23,446 nt of DNA from DASXMR01 sp036495525 (GCA_036495525.1 DASXMR010000120.1:1-23446), one strand, 5' to 3'. Counted from the stretch's first letter, positions 8,069 through 14,555 are shown. Notes: a model not told the origin generated them from the letters alone. Translations and numbers: made by a program.

Positions 8069-8260
8069 CGTCGCGCGACGTCTGCGCCGGACCGCACACT
8101 GCACCCCATTGAACTGGCATTACGTTGAACTCTTTCCTGCCAGGCTCACGTTCAAGGAGCCTGTCTGCGGCAGCTCTGACGCTGACCTGACGTCGTAGCA
8201 GCCGAATATGACGTCAGAGTGACTTGACATGACGTCACTGGCGACGTCATGATGGCGTCA
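8067..8260 (+). promoter_or_regulatory. Array of GACGTC operator sites upstream of the RHH gene
   Basis: Seven copies of G(A/G)CGTC occur, with core starts at 8067, 8077, 8189, 8210, 8231, 8243 and 8254. Two are full TGACGTCA palindromes (8209-8216 and 8230-8237), and the last is TGGCGTCA ending on the A of the start codon. Steps within the proximal group are 21, 21, 12 and 11 bp, close to multiples of a helical turn, so the sites lie near one DNA face. The distal pair is 10 bp apart and together forms a 16-bp perfect palindrome (8067-8082) over the glcF stop. Ribbon-helix-helix proteins bind such short repeats cooperatively, so the adjacent RHH protein is the obvious candidate ligand. That link is inference. 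Confidence 0.65.
8224..8253 (+). promoter_or_regulatory. Leaderless promoter of the RHH-DUF4097 unit
   Basis: A perfect consensus -35 TTGACA (8224-8229) and a -10 CATGAT (8248-8253) are 18 bp apart. Transcription should start at or beside ATG 8260, and no ribosome-binding site precedes that ATG, so the mRNA is probably leaderless. GACGTC sites lie between and over both hexamers, so occupancy would exclude RNA polymerase. Confidence 0.55.
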
Positions 8261-8805
8261 TGGATCTCAACGAATACGTCAGCGGGCTCCGGCGGGAGCT
8301 GGGCTCCATGTCCCGGTTCGCCGGCGAGGACATCTCCCGGGCAGCCGAGATGCTCACCGAGGCGCTTGACTCCTCGGTGCGGCTGACCCTGCTGGACGCG
8401 CTGTCAGCCGCGGCGGCTGAGATCACCACCCGCCTCGATGACACCGTCATCGACGTCCGGCTGTCCAGCGGCGAGCCAGAGTTCGTCGTCACCATCACGC
8501 CAGAGCACGAGCCCGACAGCGGCACCAGTCAGGTATTCGCCGACACCGAGGAGTCCGGCACGGCCCGGATCACGCTACGGCTGTCGGAGACGCTCAAGAC
8601 CCGAGTCGAGGCCGCGGCCGCCGCCTCGGGCGTGTCGGTGAACTCGTGGCTCGCGCACGCGGCCCTCAACTCGCTCGAGGACAGCGAAGGCGGCGAGGGC
8701 GGCGGTGGCGGGAGATCCGGCCGGCCGCCCAGGCCGCCCAGGCCGCCGAGGCCGCCACGAGTGCCCAGAGTCGGCCAGCGCATCACCGGCTACGCCCGCA
8801 GCTGA
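8260..8805 (+). CDS. Ribbon-helix-helix (HicB-like) DNA-binding protein
   Basis: The 181-residue protein has an N-terminal acidic, mostly helical domain (about 1-95, with D-V-R-L-x-S-G-E-P-E-F-V-V-T near its end). A ribbon-helix-helix domain follows at about 101-141: T-A-R-I-T-L-R-L is the DNA-binding strand, and S-V-N-S-W-L-A-H-A-A-L the second helix, as in HicB/Arc-type antitoxins. A Gly-rich linker leads to a basic Arg-Pro-Pro tail (about 153-170). I recall similar HicB-like proteins beside DUF4097 genes in streptomycetes. No HicA toxin is adjacent, so this is more likely a regulator than an antitoxin. It probably binds the GACGTC array over its own promoter. DUF4097 and the small ORF follow on the same strand. 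Confidence 0.75.
   Translation: MDLNEYVSGLRRELGSMSRFAGEDISRAAEMLTEALDSSVRLTLLDALSAAAAEITTRLDDTVIDVRLSSGEPEFVVTITPEHEPDSGTSQVFADTEESGTARITLRLSETLKTRVEAAAAASGVSVNSWLAHAALNSLEDSEGGEGGGGGRSGRPPRPPRPPRPPRVPRVGQRITGYARS
8722..8757 (+). repeat. Four 9-bp repeats encoding Arg-Pro-Pro
   Basis: Four near-identical 9-bp units (CGG/AGG CCG CCN) encode consecutive Arg-Pro-Pro tripeptides in the tail of the RHH protein. Such slippage-prone repeats may vary in copy number between strains. Consecutive Pro-Pro motifs could also slow translation and need EF-P. Confidence 0.7.
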
Positions 8806-8954
8806 GCCGCCACCGACAACCGTCCGCACCTTAATCCCGACACCCAAGCACAAGCACCGGCAGCGCCGGATGCTCAGCTTCCTGCGCCCGCGCGACGGCC
8901 GCGGGCCGGCCGCACAGACACAGCAAACCCGCACACCAGTGAAGGAGCACGACA

Positions 8955-9767
8955 ATGGCTAGCTGGGAATTCCCCGGGTCCGAGCCGGCAGAGGTGGTAG
9001 TCGACCTCCCGTCGGGCAGCGTCGCGATCACCGCCGAGCCCACCGACATGATCACGGTGAGCCTGATCCCCTCGCGCCGCAGCAAGAGCGGCGCCGAGGT
9101 CGACGAGATCACGGTGGAGTACGACAGCGAGAGCCGGCGCCTGGCGATCATCGAGCCGCGGCACAGCGGCCTGCTCAGGCACCGCGGCGGCGTCGAGTGC
9201 ACGGTCAAGGTGCCCGCCGGGTCCCACTGCAACCTGCGCACGGCGTCCTCGGACATCTCCTGCGCCGGCGAGTTCAGCACGCTGGACGCCAGGACCGCGA
9301 GCGGCGACGTCACCGCCTCGCTCGCCACCGGCACGGTCCAGCTCAGCACGGCCTCCGGTGACATCTGGCTGGAGCAGGCGCGCGAGGGCGGACGGCTGAA
9401 CACCGCCTCCGGTGATGTCCGGCTGCTTCGCTCGGCCGGCGACCTCACGGTCACCACGGCCAGCGGCGACATCCAGCTCGGCACCGCGGAAGGGCCGGTC
9501 AGCCTCCGCACCGCCAGCGGCGACGTCCGTCTCGACCAGCTGCTGGCCGGTGAGGCTGACATCAACAGCGTGTCCGGCGACGTGACGGTCAAGGTCGTGC
9601 CAGGCACGGGCGTGTACCTGGACCTCAGCTCATTCACCGGGCGCGTGGTCAGCGACCTGGAGCAGACCGGCGAGGACGACGGCGACGCGCAGATCGCCGT
9701 GAAGTGCCGGACCGTCAGCGGCGACATCCGGGTCAACCGGGCGCCTGCCGCAGCGGCGGCCAGCTGA
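8955..9767 (+). CDS. DUF4097 family beta-strand repeat protein
   Basis: The 270-residue protein has no signal peptide or membrane segment, so it is predicted cytosolic. An N-terminal beta region (about 1-90) leads into a repeat domain where T-A-S-(G/S)-D recurs at residues 96, 114, 132, 150, 168 and 186, exactly 18 residues apart. Further S-V-S-G-D and T-V-S-G-D motifs lie at 205 and 253. This is the DUF4097 pattern and predicts a right-handed beta-solenoid with one turn per repeat. GAAGGAG (8941-8947) lies 7 nt before the ATG. The gene lies 149 bp after the RHH gene on the same strand and is probably co-transcribed. The function of DUF4097 is not established; a scaffold or polymer-like role is possible. 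Confidence 0.8.
   Translation: MASWEFPGSEPAEVVVDLPSGSVAITAEPTDMITVSLIPSRRSKSGAEVDEITVEYDSESRRLAIIEPRHSGLLRHRGGVECTVKVPAGSHCNLRTASSDISCAGEFSTLDARTASGDVTASLATGTVQLSTASGDIWLEQAREGGRLNTASGDVRLLRSAGDLTVTTASGDIQLGTAEGPVSLRTASGDVRLDQLLAGEADINSVSGDVTVKVVPGTGVYLDLSSFTGRVVSDLEQTGEDDGDAQIAVKCRTVSGDIRVNRAPAAAAAS
9240..9524 (+). repeat. 54-bp in-frame coding repeats (DUF4097 solenoid)
   Basis: Each 18-residue solenoid turn corresponds to a 54-bp period, with the conserved core encoding Thr-Ala-Ser-Gly-Asp. The DNA between cores has diverged, so selection is on the protein fold and recent duplication is not needed to explain it. Confidence 0.7.
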
Positions 9768-9852
9768 CCCGGCCGGCCACGCCAGGACAGCCGTCACCTG
9801 ACAGCCACCGACTACAGCAGCACTTCATACTCAGCAGACAAAGGAGAACGTC

Positions 9853-10029
9853 ATGCACCCGCACCTCGCCGAGCAGCTCGGACGACAGATCTACGAGGAC
9901 CGGCTGCGCTCAGCGCAGTGCCAGGCCAGGGTCGCGCATCGGAGCCCGCACAACAGCATCCGGCACCGGGCCGGCTGGGCACTGGTCTCGATCGGCCTGC
10001 GGATCGCCGACGAGTCAGGCGATGCCTGA
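9853..10029 (+). CDS. Small basic protein of 58 residues, unknown function
   Basis: The ORF begins at ATG 9853, 6 nt after an excellent ribosome-binding site AAGGAG (9841-9846), and ends at TGA 10027-10029. It begins MHPHLAEQLGRQIYEDRLRS and ends in an amphipathic stretch containing GWALVSIGLRIAD. The product is Arg/His-rich in the middle, has no transmembrane segment, and has one cysteine. I recall similar short MHP-starting basic proteins in actinobacteria but know no function for them. It is the third gene of the RHH-DUF4097 unit, 85 bp after DUF4097, and overlaps the convergent dapF end by 15 bp. The strong Shine-Dalgarno sequence and its position argue that it is real. Confidence 0.6.
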   Translation: MHPHLAEQLGRQIYEDRLRSAQCQARVAHRSPHNSIRHRAGWALVSIGLRIADESGDA

Positions 10030-10992
10030 CGGCGCGGCTGACAGCCTCGCCAGCCAGGCATCCTCCAGGTGCCCCTCGGCAACGATCACCGCAGGACCTG
10101 TCAGCAGGCTGGCCGTCACGCTGGGCGTGACGGCCAGCCTGCCGCCAGGTACATCGACAATCCAGCTCCGGCCAGGCCCGTCCGGGCGCTGCCCGGACGG
10201 ATCCTCCTCGGCCGGCAGCTCGCCGGCCGCGACCGCGGCGGCCGCCGCGGCGGCGACGGCGCCGGTCCCGCACGACAGCGTCACGCCCGAACCGCGCTCG
10301 TGCACCCGCATCTCCAGCTGACGCGGGCCGGTGACGCGGAGCAGCTCGACATTGACGCCGTCCCGGAACGCAGCAGCGTCGACAGCCGGCGGCGCCGACA
10401 GGTCGAAGCTCGCCACCGGCTCGGCGACCAGGCAGGCCAGGTGCGGGTTGCCGACCGACAGCGCCAGCCCCTCGCAGTCCCGATCGCCCACCACGGCCCG
10501 GCCACGGCCGAGCACCCGGACCGGCCCCATGTCAACGGTCAGGTCGCCGTCGGCGTTCTCGCGCACTCGCCGGACCCCGGCCATGGTCGCCACGGTGACC
10601 TCCGGGCCGGCCGTGAGCTGCCGGTCCAGCAGGTACCTGGCGAACACGCGCACGCCGTTCCCGCACATCTCCGCCAGGCTGCCGTCAGCGTTCCGGTAAT
10701 CCATGAACCACTCGGCGTCGTGGTCGTCGCCCGGGCACCCGAGCTGACCAGCACCACCGGAAGACTCCGGCGATGGCGCGGGTGCCACCCGCTCGGGCCT
10801 GGGCGCTAGCTGCTCCGGCCAAGAATGGCGCAGCGCCGAGCTCCGCACCGCACGCAGCACGCCGTCCGCGCCGAGTCCGGTGCGCCGGTCGCACAGCCGC
10901 GCCACCAGCTCGGGCGACAGCGCGAGCTGGTCATCCGGGTCGGGTATGACCAGGAAGTCGTTTCCGGTGCCGTGCCCCTTGGCGAACAGCAT
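10015..10992 (-). CDS. dapF: Diaminopimelate epimerase
   Basis: DapF interconverts LL- and meso-diaminopimelate, the last steps toward peptidoglycan meso-/LL-DAP and lysine, in the cytosol. The 325-residue product carries both catalytic cysteines: Cys110 in M-C-G-N-G-V-R-V and Cys241 in L-S-C-G-T-G-A. The N-terminal F-x-K-G-H-G-T-G-N-D-F block is intact. It is longer than the usual 270-290 residues. The excess is a Pro/Ser/Gly-rich insertion at about residues 52-92, between G-A-D-G-V-L and A-E-W-F-M-D-Y-R-N-A-D-G. No ribosome-binding site precedes the ATG. A TAGCAT -10-like hexamer 7 nt upstream (11000-11005, minus strand) suggests a leaderless transcript separate from miaA, 249 bp upstream. 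That intervening gap shows nothing else recognisable. Confidence 0.93.
   Translation of the reverse strand: MLFAKGHGTGNDFLVIPDPDDQLALSPELVARLCDRRTGLGADGVLRAVRSSALRHSWPEQLAPRPERVAPAPSPESSGGAGQLGCPGDDHDAEWFMDYRNADGSLAEMCGNGVRVFARYLLDRQLTAGPEVTVATMAGVRRVRENADGDLTVDMGPVRVLGRGRAVVGDRDCEGLALSVGNPHLACLVAEPVASFDLSAPPAVDAAAFRDGVNVELLRVTGPRQLEMRVHERGSGVTLSCGTGAVAAAAAAAVAAGELPAEEDPSGQRPDGPGRSWIVDVPGGRLAVTPSVTASLLTGPAVIVAEGHLEDAWLARLSAAPSGIA
10104..10142. terminator. Perfect 18-bp hairpin inside the dapF coding region
   Basis: GCAGGCTGGCCGTCACGC (10104-10121) is the exact inverted complement of 10125-10142, with a TGG loop. It lies 75 bp beyond the 58-aa ORF, so it is a good candidate terminator for the plus-strand RHH-DUF4097 transcript. 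It also lies within the last 45 codons of dapF, where it encodes the Leu-Ala-Val-Thr-Pro-Ser-Val-Thr-Ala segment. There is no T-tract. Confidence 0.55.
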
Positions 10993-11241
10993 GACAGCGA
11001 TGCTAAGCCAGCGGGCCTGTCACGATGTCCAGCGCTCGCCAGCAGGCCGGCCAGCCGCCCCCAGAGCCCAGGGTCGTTGCAGCAGCAGCGCGGCTCTCCG
11101 GTGTCGCTGGACACCAGCGAAAGCGGCAGATGGCCCGGCGTGCCGGTTAGCTGATACCCGCCGGTAGCAGCGGATGGCCCGTCGGTGCCGGATAGCCGTG
11201 GGGCCGGATAGCACTGCGGTGCAGGGTCAGCTGACGCCCGG

Positions 11242-12240
11242 CTAGCGCAGCAGCGCCAGCGCTTGCTCGGTGGCAGCCGGGGCGGCTGGCAGCCAGCGCA
11301 CTCGCGGGTCGCGCCGGAACCAGGACAGCTGGCGCCGGGCGAACCGGCGGGTCTGCAGCACCGTCTGCGCTGCCGCCTCCTGCTCCGGCCAGTCCCCGTC
11401 CAGGAAGCGCAGCACCTGCGCGTAGCCGAGCGCCGCTCTGGCGGTACGGCCCTCGCGCAGCCCGGCCGCGGCCAGCGACCGCACTTCGGCCACGAACCCG
11501 GCCAGCCACATGCCGCTGACCCGGCCGGCGATCCGCTCGTCCAGCTCCTCCCGCGGAATGTCCAGGCCGATCTGCACGGCGTCGCAGGCGTACTGATAGT
11601 CAGGCAGGGTCGCGCTGAACGGCTTGCCGGACAGCTCGATCACCTCAAGCGCCCTGACAATCCGCCGTCCGTTGCCTGGCAGGATGGCCGCGGCCGCGGC
11701 CGGGTCGCGCTCTTGCAGCCTGGCGTGCAGCCCGGCTGGGCCGACCCGGTCAAGCTCGGCCTCCAGCCGCTCGCGCAGCCGCGGATCGGTGCCGGGGAAC
11801 TCCAGCTTGTCCAGCACGGCGCGGACGTAGAGCCCGGACCCGCCAACCAGGATCGGCACCCGGCCGCGGCTGCGGATTCCGGCGATCGCCGCGCGGGCCA
11901 GCCGCTGGTACTCAGAGACGCTGGCCGGCTGGCTGACGTCCCAGATGTCCAGCAGGTGATGCGGCACGCCGTCGCGCCTGCTGGCCGGCAGCTTGGCTGT
12001 GCCGATGTCCATGCCGCGATAGAGCTGCATCGAGTCGGCGTTGACGATCTCGCCGCCCAGCTGCTTCGCCAGCCGCAGCGAGAGCTCGGTCTTCCCGGCG
12101 GCCGTCGGCCCGACGACCGCTATCACCGGCTGCGGCATGGCTGCCAGTAAACCAGTCCGCTGCCCGTCGGCGAACCACTCCGCCGCCGTCAGCAGTGCCT
12201 GGTCCTGCCGCTGCTGGCCTGCCGTTTTGTTCCTGCTCAT
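11242..12240 (-). CDS. miaA: tRNA dimethylallyltransferase
   Basis: MiaA transfers a dimethylallyl group to N6 of A37 in tRNAs reading codons that start with U. MiaB then methylthiolates this base. The 332-residue product has the P-loop G-P-T-A-A-G-K-T-E, the N-A-D-S-M-Q-L-Y-R-G-M-D-I-G-T-A-K block, G-G-S-G-L-Y, and the C-terminal T-R-R-F-A-R-R-Q-x-x-W-F-R. The start at 12240 is chosen because GAGGAGGA lies 7 nt upstream. It gives a 34-residue N-terminal extension before the P-loop domain. An internal ATG at 12138 would match the family start but has no ribosome-binding site. Only 15 bp separate it from the exporter gene upstream, so the two are probably co-transcribed. Confidence 0.94.
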   Translation of the reverse strand: MSRNKTAGQQRQDQALLTAAEWFADGQRTGLLAAMPQPVIAVVGPTAAGKTELSLRLAKQLGGEIVNADSMQLYRGMDIGTAKLPASRRDGVPHHLLDIWDVSQPASVSEYQRLARAAIAGIRSRGRVPILVGGSGLYVRAVLDKLEFPGTDPRLRERLEAELDRVGPAGLHARLQERDPAAAAAILPGNGRRIVRALEVIELSGKPFSATLPDYQYACDAVQIGLDIPREELDERIAGRVSGMWLAGFVAEVRSLAAAGLREGRTARAALGYAQVLRFLDGDWPEQEAAAQTVLQTRRFARRQLSWFRRDPRVRWLPAAPAATEQALALLR

Positions 12241-12255
12241 GGGGGGTCCTCCTCG

Positions 12256-13887
12256 TCATGCGCGGACCCCGCCGGCCGCGGGTTCGCTTGCCGCTGCGGC
12301 TTGGTGTCCTGCGGTTGCTGGTTCGTCAGCGCTTTCTGGTGCGTCGGCTTCACCGACCGCCGGGCTGGCTGGCCGGGCGGGCTGGGCGGGCAGGAACCGG
12401 ACGACCAGGACGGCGCCCGCGGCGGCGACGCCGCCGGCCACAAGCACGCCGATGACCAGGGCGCGCAGGAACGCGCTGGTGGCGGCGTGCTGCAGCGCCA
12501 GGCCAAGGGCCGGCTGGCCGGCGGCGGCGATCTTGCCGGCGGCCGTGTAGGCGGCGCCGACGGACTGGTGCGCGATCGCCGCGACGCCGCCGGGAACAGC
12601 CGCCGGCATGGTGGCGGTGAGGTGCGAGGCGTACACCGATGCGTACACGCTGCCGATCACGGCCACGCCGAGCGTGCCGCCCACCAGCCGGGTGGAGTCG
12701 TTGACGGCCGAGCCGACGCCGGCCTTGGCCCGCGAGATGGCGCCCATGATGGATTCGGTGGCGGGCGCCGAGGTCAGGCCCATGCCGAGCCCGTAGACCA
12801 CCATCTGGGCCGCGACGACCTCATAGGAGAGCGTGGCGCTGATGGTCAGCGCGACCCAGGCGTAGAACGCGGCCATCGCCACCAGGCCGGCGGTGACGAT
12901 GAGCTTGGTCCCCGCGCGCACCGCGAGCTGGGTTCCGGCGACCGACCCGGCGGCAACCGCCAGCGCCACCGGAAGCAGCCGCACCCCGGTGGACAGCGCG
13001 CCGTAACCCCGGATGAACTGGAAGTACTGGGTCATCAGGAAGATGAAGCCGAACAAGGTGAAGAACGACACGGTGACCGCGCCGCTGGCCGCGCTGAACC
13101 GCAGGTTGCGGAAGAGCCGCACATCGAGCATCGGGTGCGCGGCGCGTCGCTCGCGGCTGATGAACCCGGCCAGCAGGACCGCCGAGCCGGCCAGGCCCGC
13201 CAGGGTTCGCGCGGCGGCCCAGCCGTAGCCGGGTGCCTCGATGATGGTGAACACCAGCAGGGCCATGGTTGCGGACGACAGCACCAGGCCGGGGATGTCC
13301 GCAGCCGCCGCGTCCGGCTGCTTCGAGGCAGGGGCGGCGAGAGCCACCAGGAGCGCGGCCAGGCCCGCTACCGGCACCATCGCGATGAAGATGCTGGCCC
13401 AGCTGAAGTGCTCAAGCAGCCAGCCCCCGGCGATCGGGCCCATCGCGATGGCCGCGCCCCCTATGGCGCCCCACAGGCCGATGGCGCGGGCACGTTCCCG
13501 GCGCTCGGTGAAGACGTTGGAGAGCAGCGACAGCGTCGCCGGGAAGGTCATGGCGGCGCCTAGCCCCATCACCGCCCTGGCCGCGATGAGCTGCGCGGAA
13601 GTGGTGGTGAAACCGCCGGCCAGGCTCGCGACGCCCACCACGGCCAGCCCGGTCAGCAGCATGCCCTTGCGACCGAACCGGTCCGACAGGCTGCCGAAGG
13701 TCAGCAGCAGCGCCGCGAAGACCAGGTTGTATGAGTCGACGACCCACTGCAGCTGCGTGGTGCCGGCGTGCAGCTGGCGCACCATCGCGGGCAGCGCCAC
13801 ATTCACCATCGTCGTGTCGAGGTTGACCAGGAACGCCGCCAGCAGCAGCGCGGCAAGGATCATGGGTCTGGATCGCACGGCTGACAC
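12256..13887 (-). CDS. DHA2-family MFS drug exporter (EmrB/QacA type)
   Basis: This is a proton-driven multidrug exporter of the inner membrane. The 543-residue product fits the 14-helix DHA2 family. Helix 1 has L-D-T-T-M-V-N-V-A-L-P (motif D1), motif A reads G-S-L-S-D-R-F-G-R-K-G, and motif C is G-P-x-x-G-G-W-L-L. A soluble Pro/Ala/Glu-rich tail of about 45 residues follows the last helix. The GTG at 13887 is taken as start, but a GTG at 13878 or ATG at 13863 (M-I-L-A-A-L-L) is also possible. It lies 10 bp after the carbonic anhydrase gene. With the divergent TetR regulator, this is the usual regulator-exporter layout. The substrate cannot be predicted. Confidence 0.9.
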   Translation of the reverse strand: MSAVRSRPMILAALLLAAFLVNLDTTMVNVALPAMVRQLHAGTTQLQWVVDSYNLVFAALLLTFGSLSDRFGRKGMLLTGLAVVGVASLAGGFTTTSAQLIAARAVMGLGAAMTFPATLSLLSNVFTERRERARAIGLWGAIGGAAIAMGPIAGGWLLEHFSWASIFIAMVPVAGLAALLVALAAPASKQPDAAAADIPGLVLSSATMALLVFTIIEAPGYGWAAARTLAGLAGSAVLLAGFISRERRAAHPMLDVRLFRNLRFSAASGAVTVSFFTLFGFIFLMTQYFQFIRGYGALSTGVRLLPVALAVAAGSVAGTQLAVRAGTKLIVTAGLVAMAAFYAWVALTISATLSYEVVAAQMVVYGLGMGLTSAPATESIMGAISRAKAGVGSAVNDSTRLVGGTLGVAVIGSVYASVYASHLTATMPAAVPGGVAAIAHQSVGAAYTAAGKIAAAGQPALGLALQHAATSAFLRALVIGVLVAGGVAAAGAVLVVRFLPAQPARPASPAVGEADAPESADEPATAGHQAAAASEPAAGGVRA

Positions 13888-13897
13888 CCCCCGCGAG

Positions 13898-14455
13898 CTA
13901 GTTGCTACCGGCGAAATGCGGATGGCGGGCGTCAGCCACGGTTCCGACGCGTCCGGTGGCGACGTCGTACACTTGGCCGGAGACGCTCACCTTCGCCGGC
14001 AGCAACGGCGAGCTGAGCAGCCACTCGACGTCGGCCTTGACGGTGAGGTACGGGTCGGCGACAGCGGAGGCCTCTAGCGCTGCCTCGGCCAGGCCAGTCG
14101 CTTCCGCGGCCTGGTGCCGGAATCCGGCGTCGGCAAGGAAGCTGGTTCCGCACTGGGTGTGGTGGATCACCGCGACTTCAAAGAGCCCGTCAGCTTCGAC
14201 CTGGTCGCTGAAGAGCAGCTCGGCGAGGTAGGCGAGGTAGGCGATGTCGTCGATGACGCTCTGGGTAATCCGGCCGCCGGCGTTGCGGATGACGATCGCG
14301 TCGCCGAGCTGGAGCCCGAGGGTGATCGCCGGGTCGACCCGGTGGTCGGCGCAGGTGACGATGACCATCTGGGTTGCGGGCGGGACGAGCGGCCGTGCGG
14401 TGTAGCTGGCGGCGAACTGCCTGTTGCGATCGAGCAGGGAGATCATTTTCGTCAT
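13898..14455 (-). CDS. Beta-class carbonic anhydrase
   Basis: This zinc enzyme interconverts CO2 and bicarbonate. Zinc ligands are visible as Cys35 (in T-C-A-D-H-R, with the Asp37/Arg39 dyad), His99 and Cys102 (in H-H-T-Q-C-G-T-S). The R-N-A-G-G-R block is also conserved. The 185-residue length and the C-A-D-H-R-x-D-P spelling place it in the short beta-CA subgroup like mycobacterial Rv1284. The ATG at 14455 is chosen for its GAGAGG ribosome-binding site 9 nt upstream. An in-frame ATG at 14494 would start inside an operator. It heads an apparent carbonic anhydrase-exporter-miaA transcript. Pairing with a drug exporter under a TetR regulator is unexpected, and its role there is unclear. Confidence 0.88.
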   Translation of the reverse strand: MTKMISLLDRNRQFAASYTARPLVPPATQMVIVTCADHRVDPAITLGLQLGDAIVIRNAGGRITQSVIDDIAYLAYLAELLFSDQVEADGLFEVAVIHHTQCGTSFLADAGFRHQAAEATGLAEAALEASAVADPYLTVKADVEWLLSSPLLPAKVSVSGQVYDVATGRVGTVADARHPHFAGSN

Positions 14456-14479
14456 GACGGCGAGCCTCTCTCCTGAGTA

Positions 14480-14543
14480 GTGGACGCTGTCCACCAGTTA
14501 GTGGACGGCGTCCACCTTAGTTGAGTTAGTGAACGCTGTCCAC
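14480..14543. promoter_or_regulatory. Three TetR-type operators between divergent genes
   Basis: Three 15-bp dyads of the form GTGGAC-N3-GTCCAC lie at 14480-14494, 14501-14515 and 14529-14543; the last has GTGAAC in its left arm. Centres are 21 and 28 bp apart. The third fills the spacer of the tetR promoter, and the first lies just upstream of the carbonic anhydrase ribosome-binding site. Binding of the TetR product would shut both directions. Confidence 0.75.
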
Positions 14544-14549
14544 TAGTCT
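14521..14549 (+). promoter_or_regulatory. Leaderless tetR promoter
   Basis: -35 TTGAGT (14521-14526) and -10 TAGTCT (14544-14549) have an exact 17-bp spacer ending with the third operator. The start of transcription should fall at about the GTG at 14556. There is no ribosome-binding site, which supports a leaderless mRNA and direct autorepression. Confidence 0.55.
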
Positions 14550-14555
14550 GTCGGC

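Noticed and set aside
9240..9727. CRISPR-like regular repeats
   Set aside because: The 54-bp periodicity is in frame and reflects an 18-residue protein repeat. The DNA units are not identical and there is no spacer structure or cas gene.
8260..9767. HicAB toxin-antitoxin system
   Set aside because: The RHH domain is HicB-like, but no small HicA-type dsRNA-binding toxin lies on either side. The partner is a DUF4097 protein.
12301..13563. A 420-codon plus-strand frame opposite the exporter
   Set aside because: Gly/Arg/His-rich shadow with no recognisable domain; the minus-strand exporter is unambiguous.
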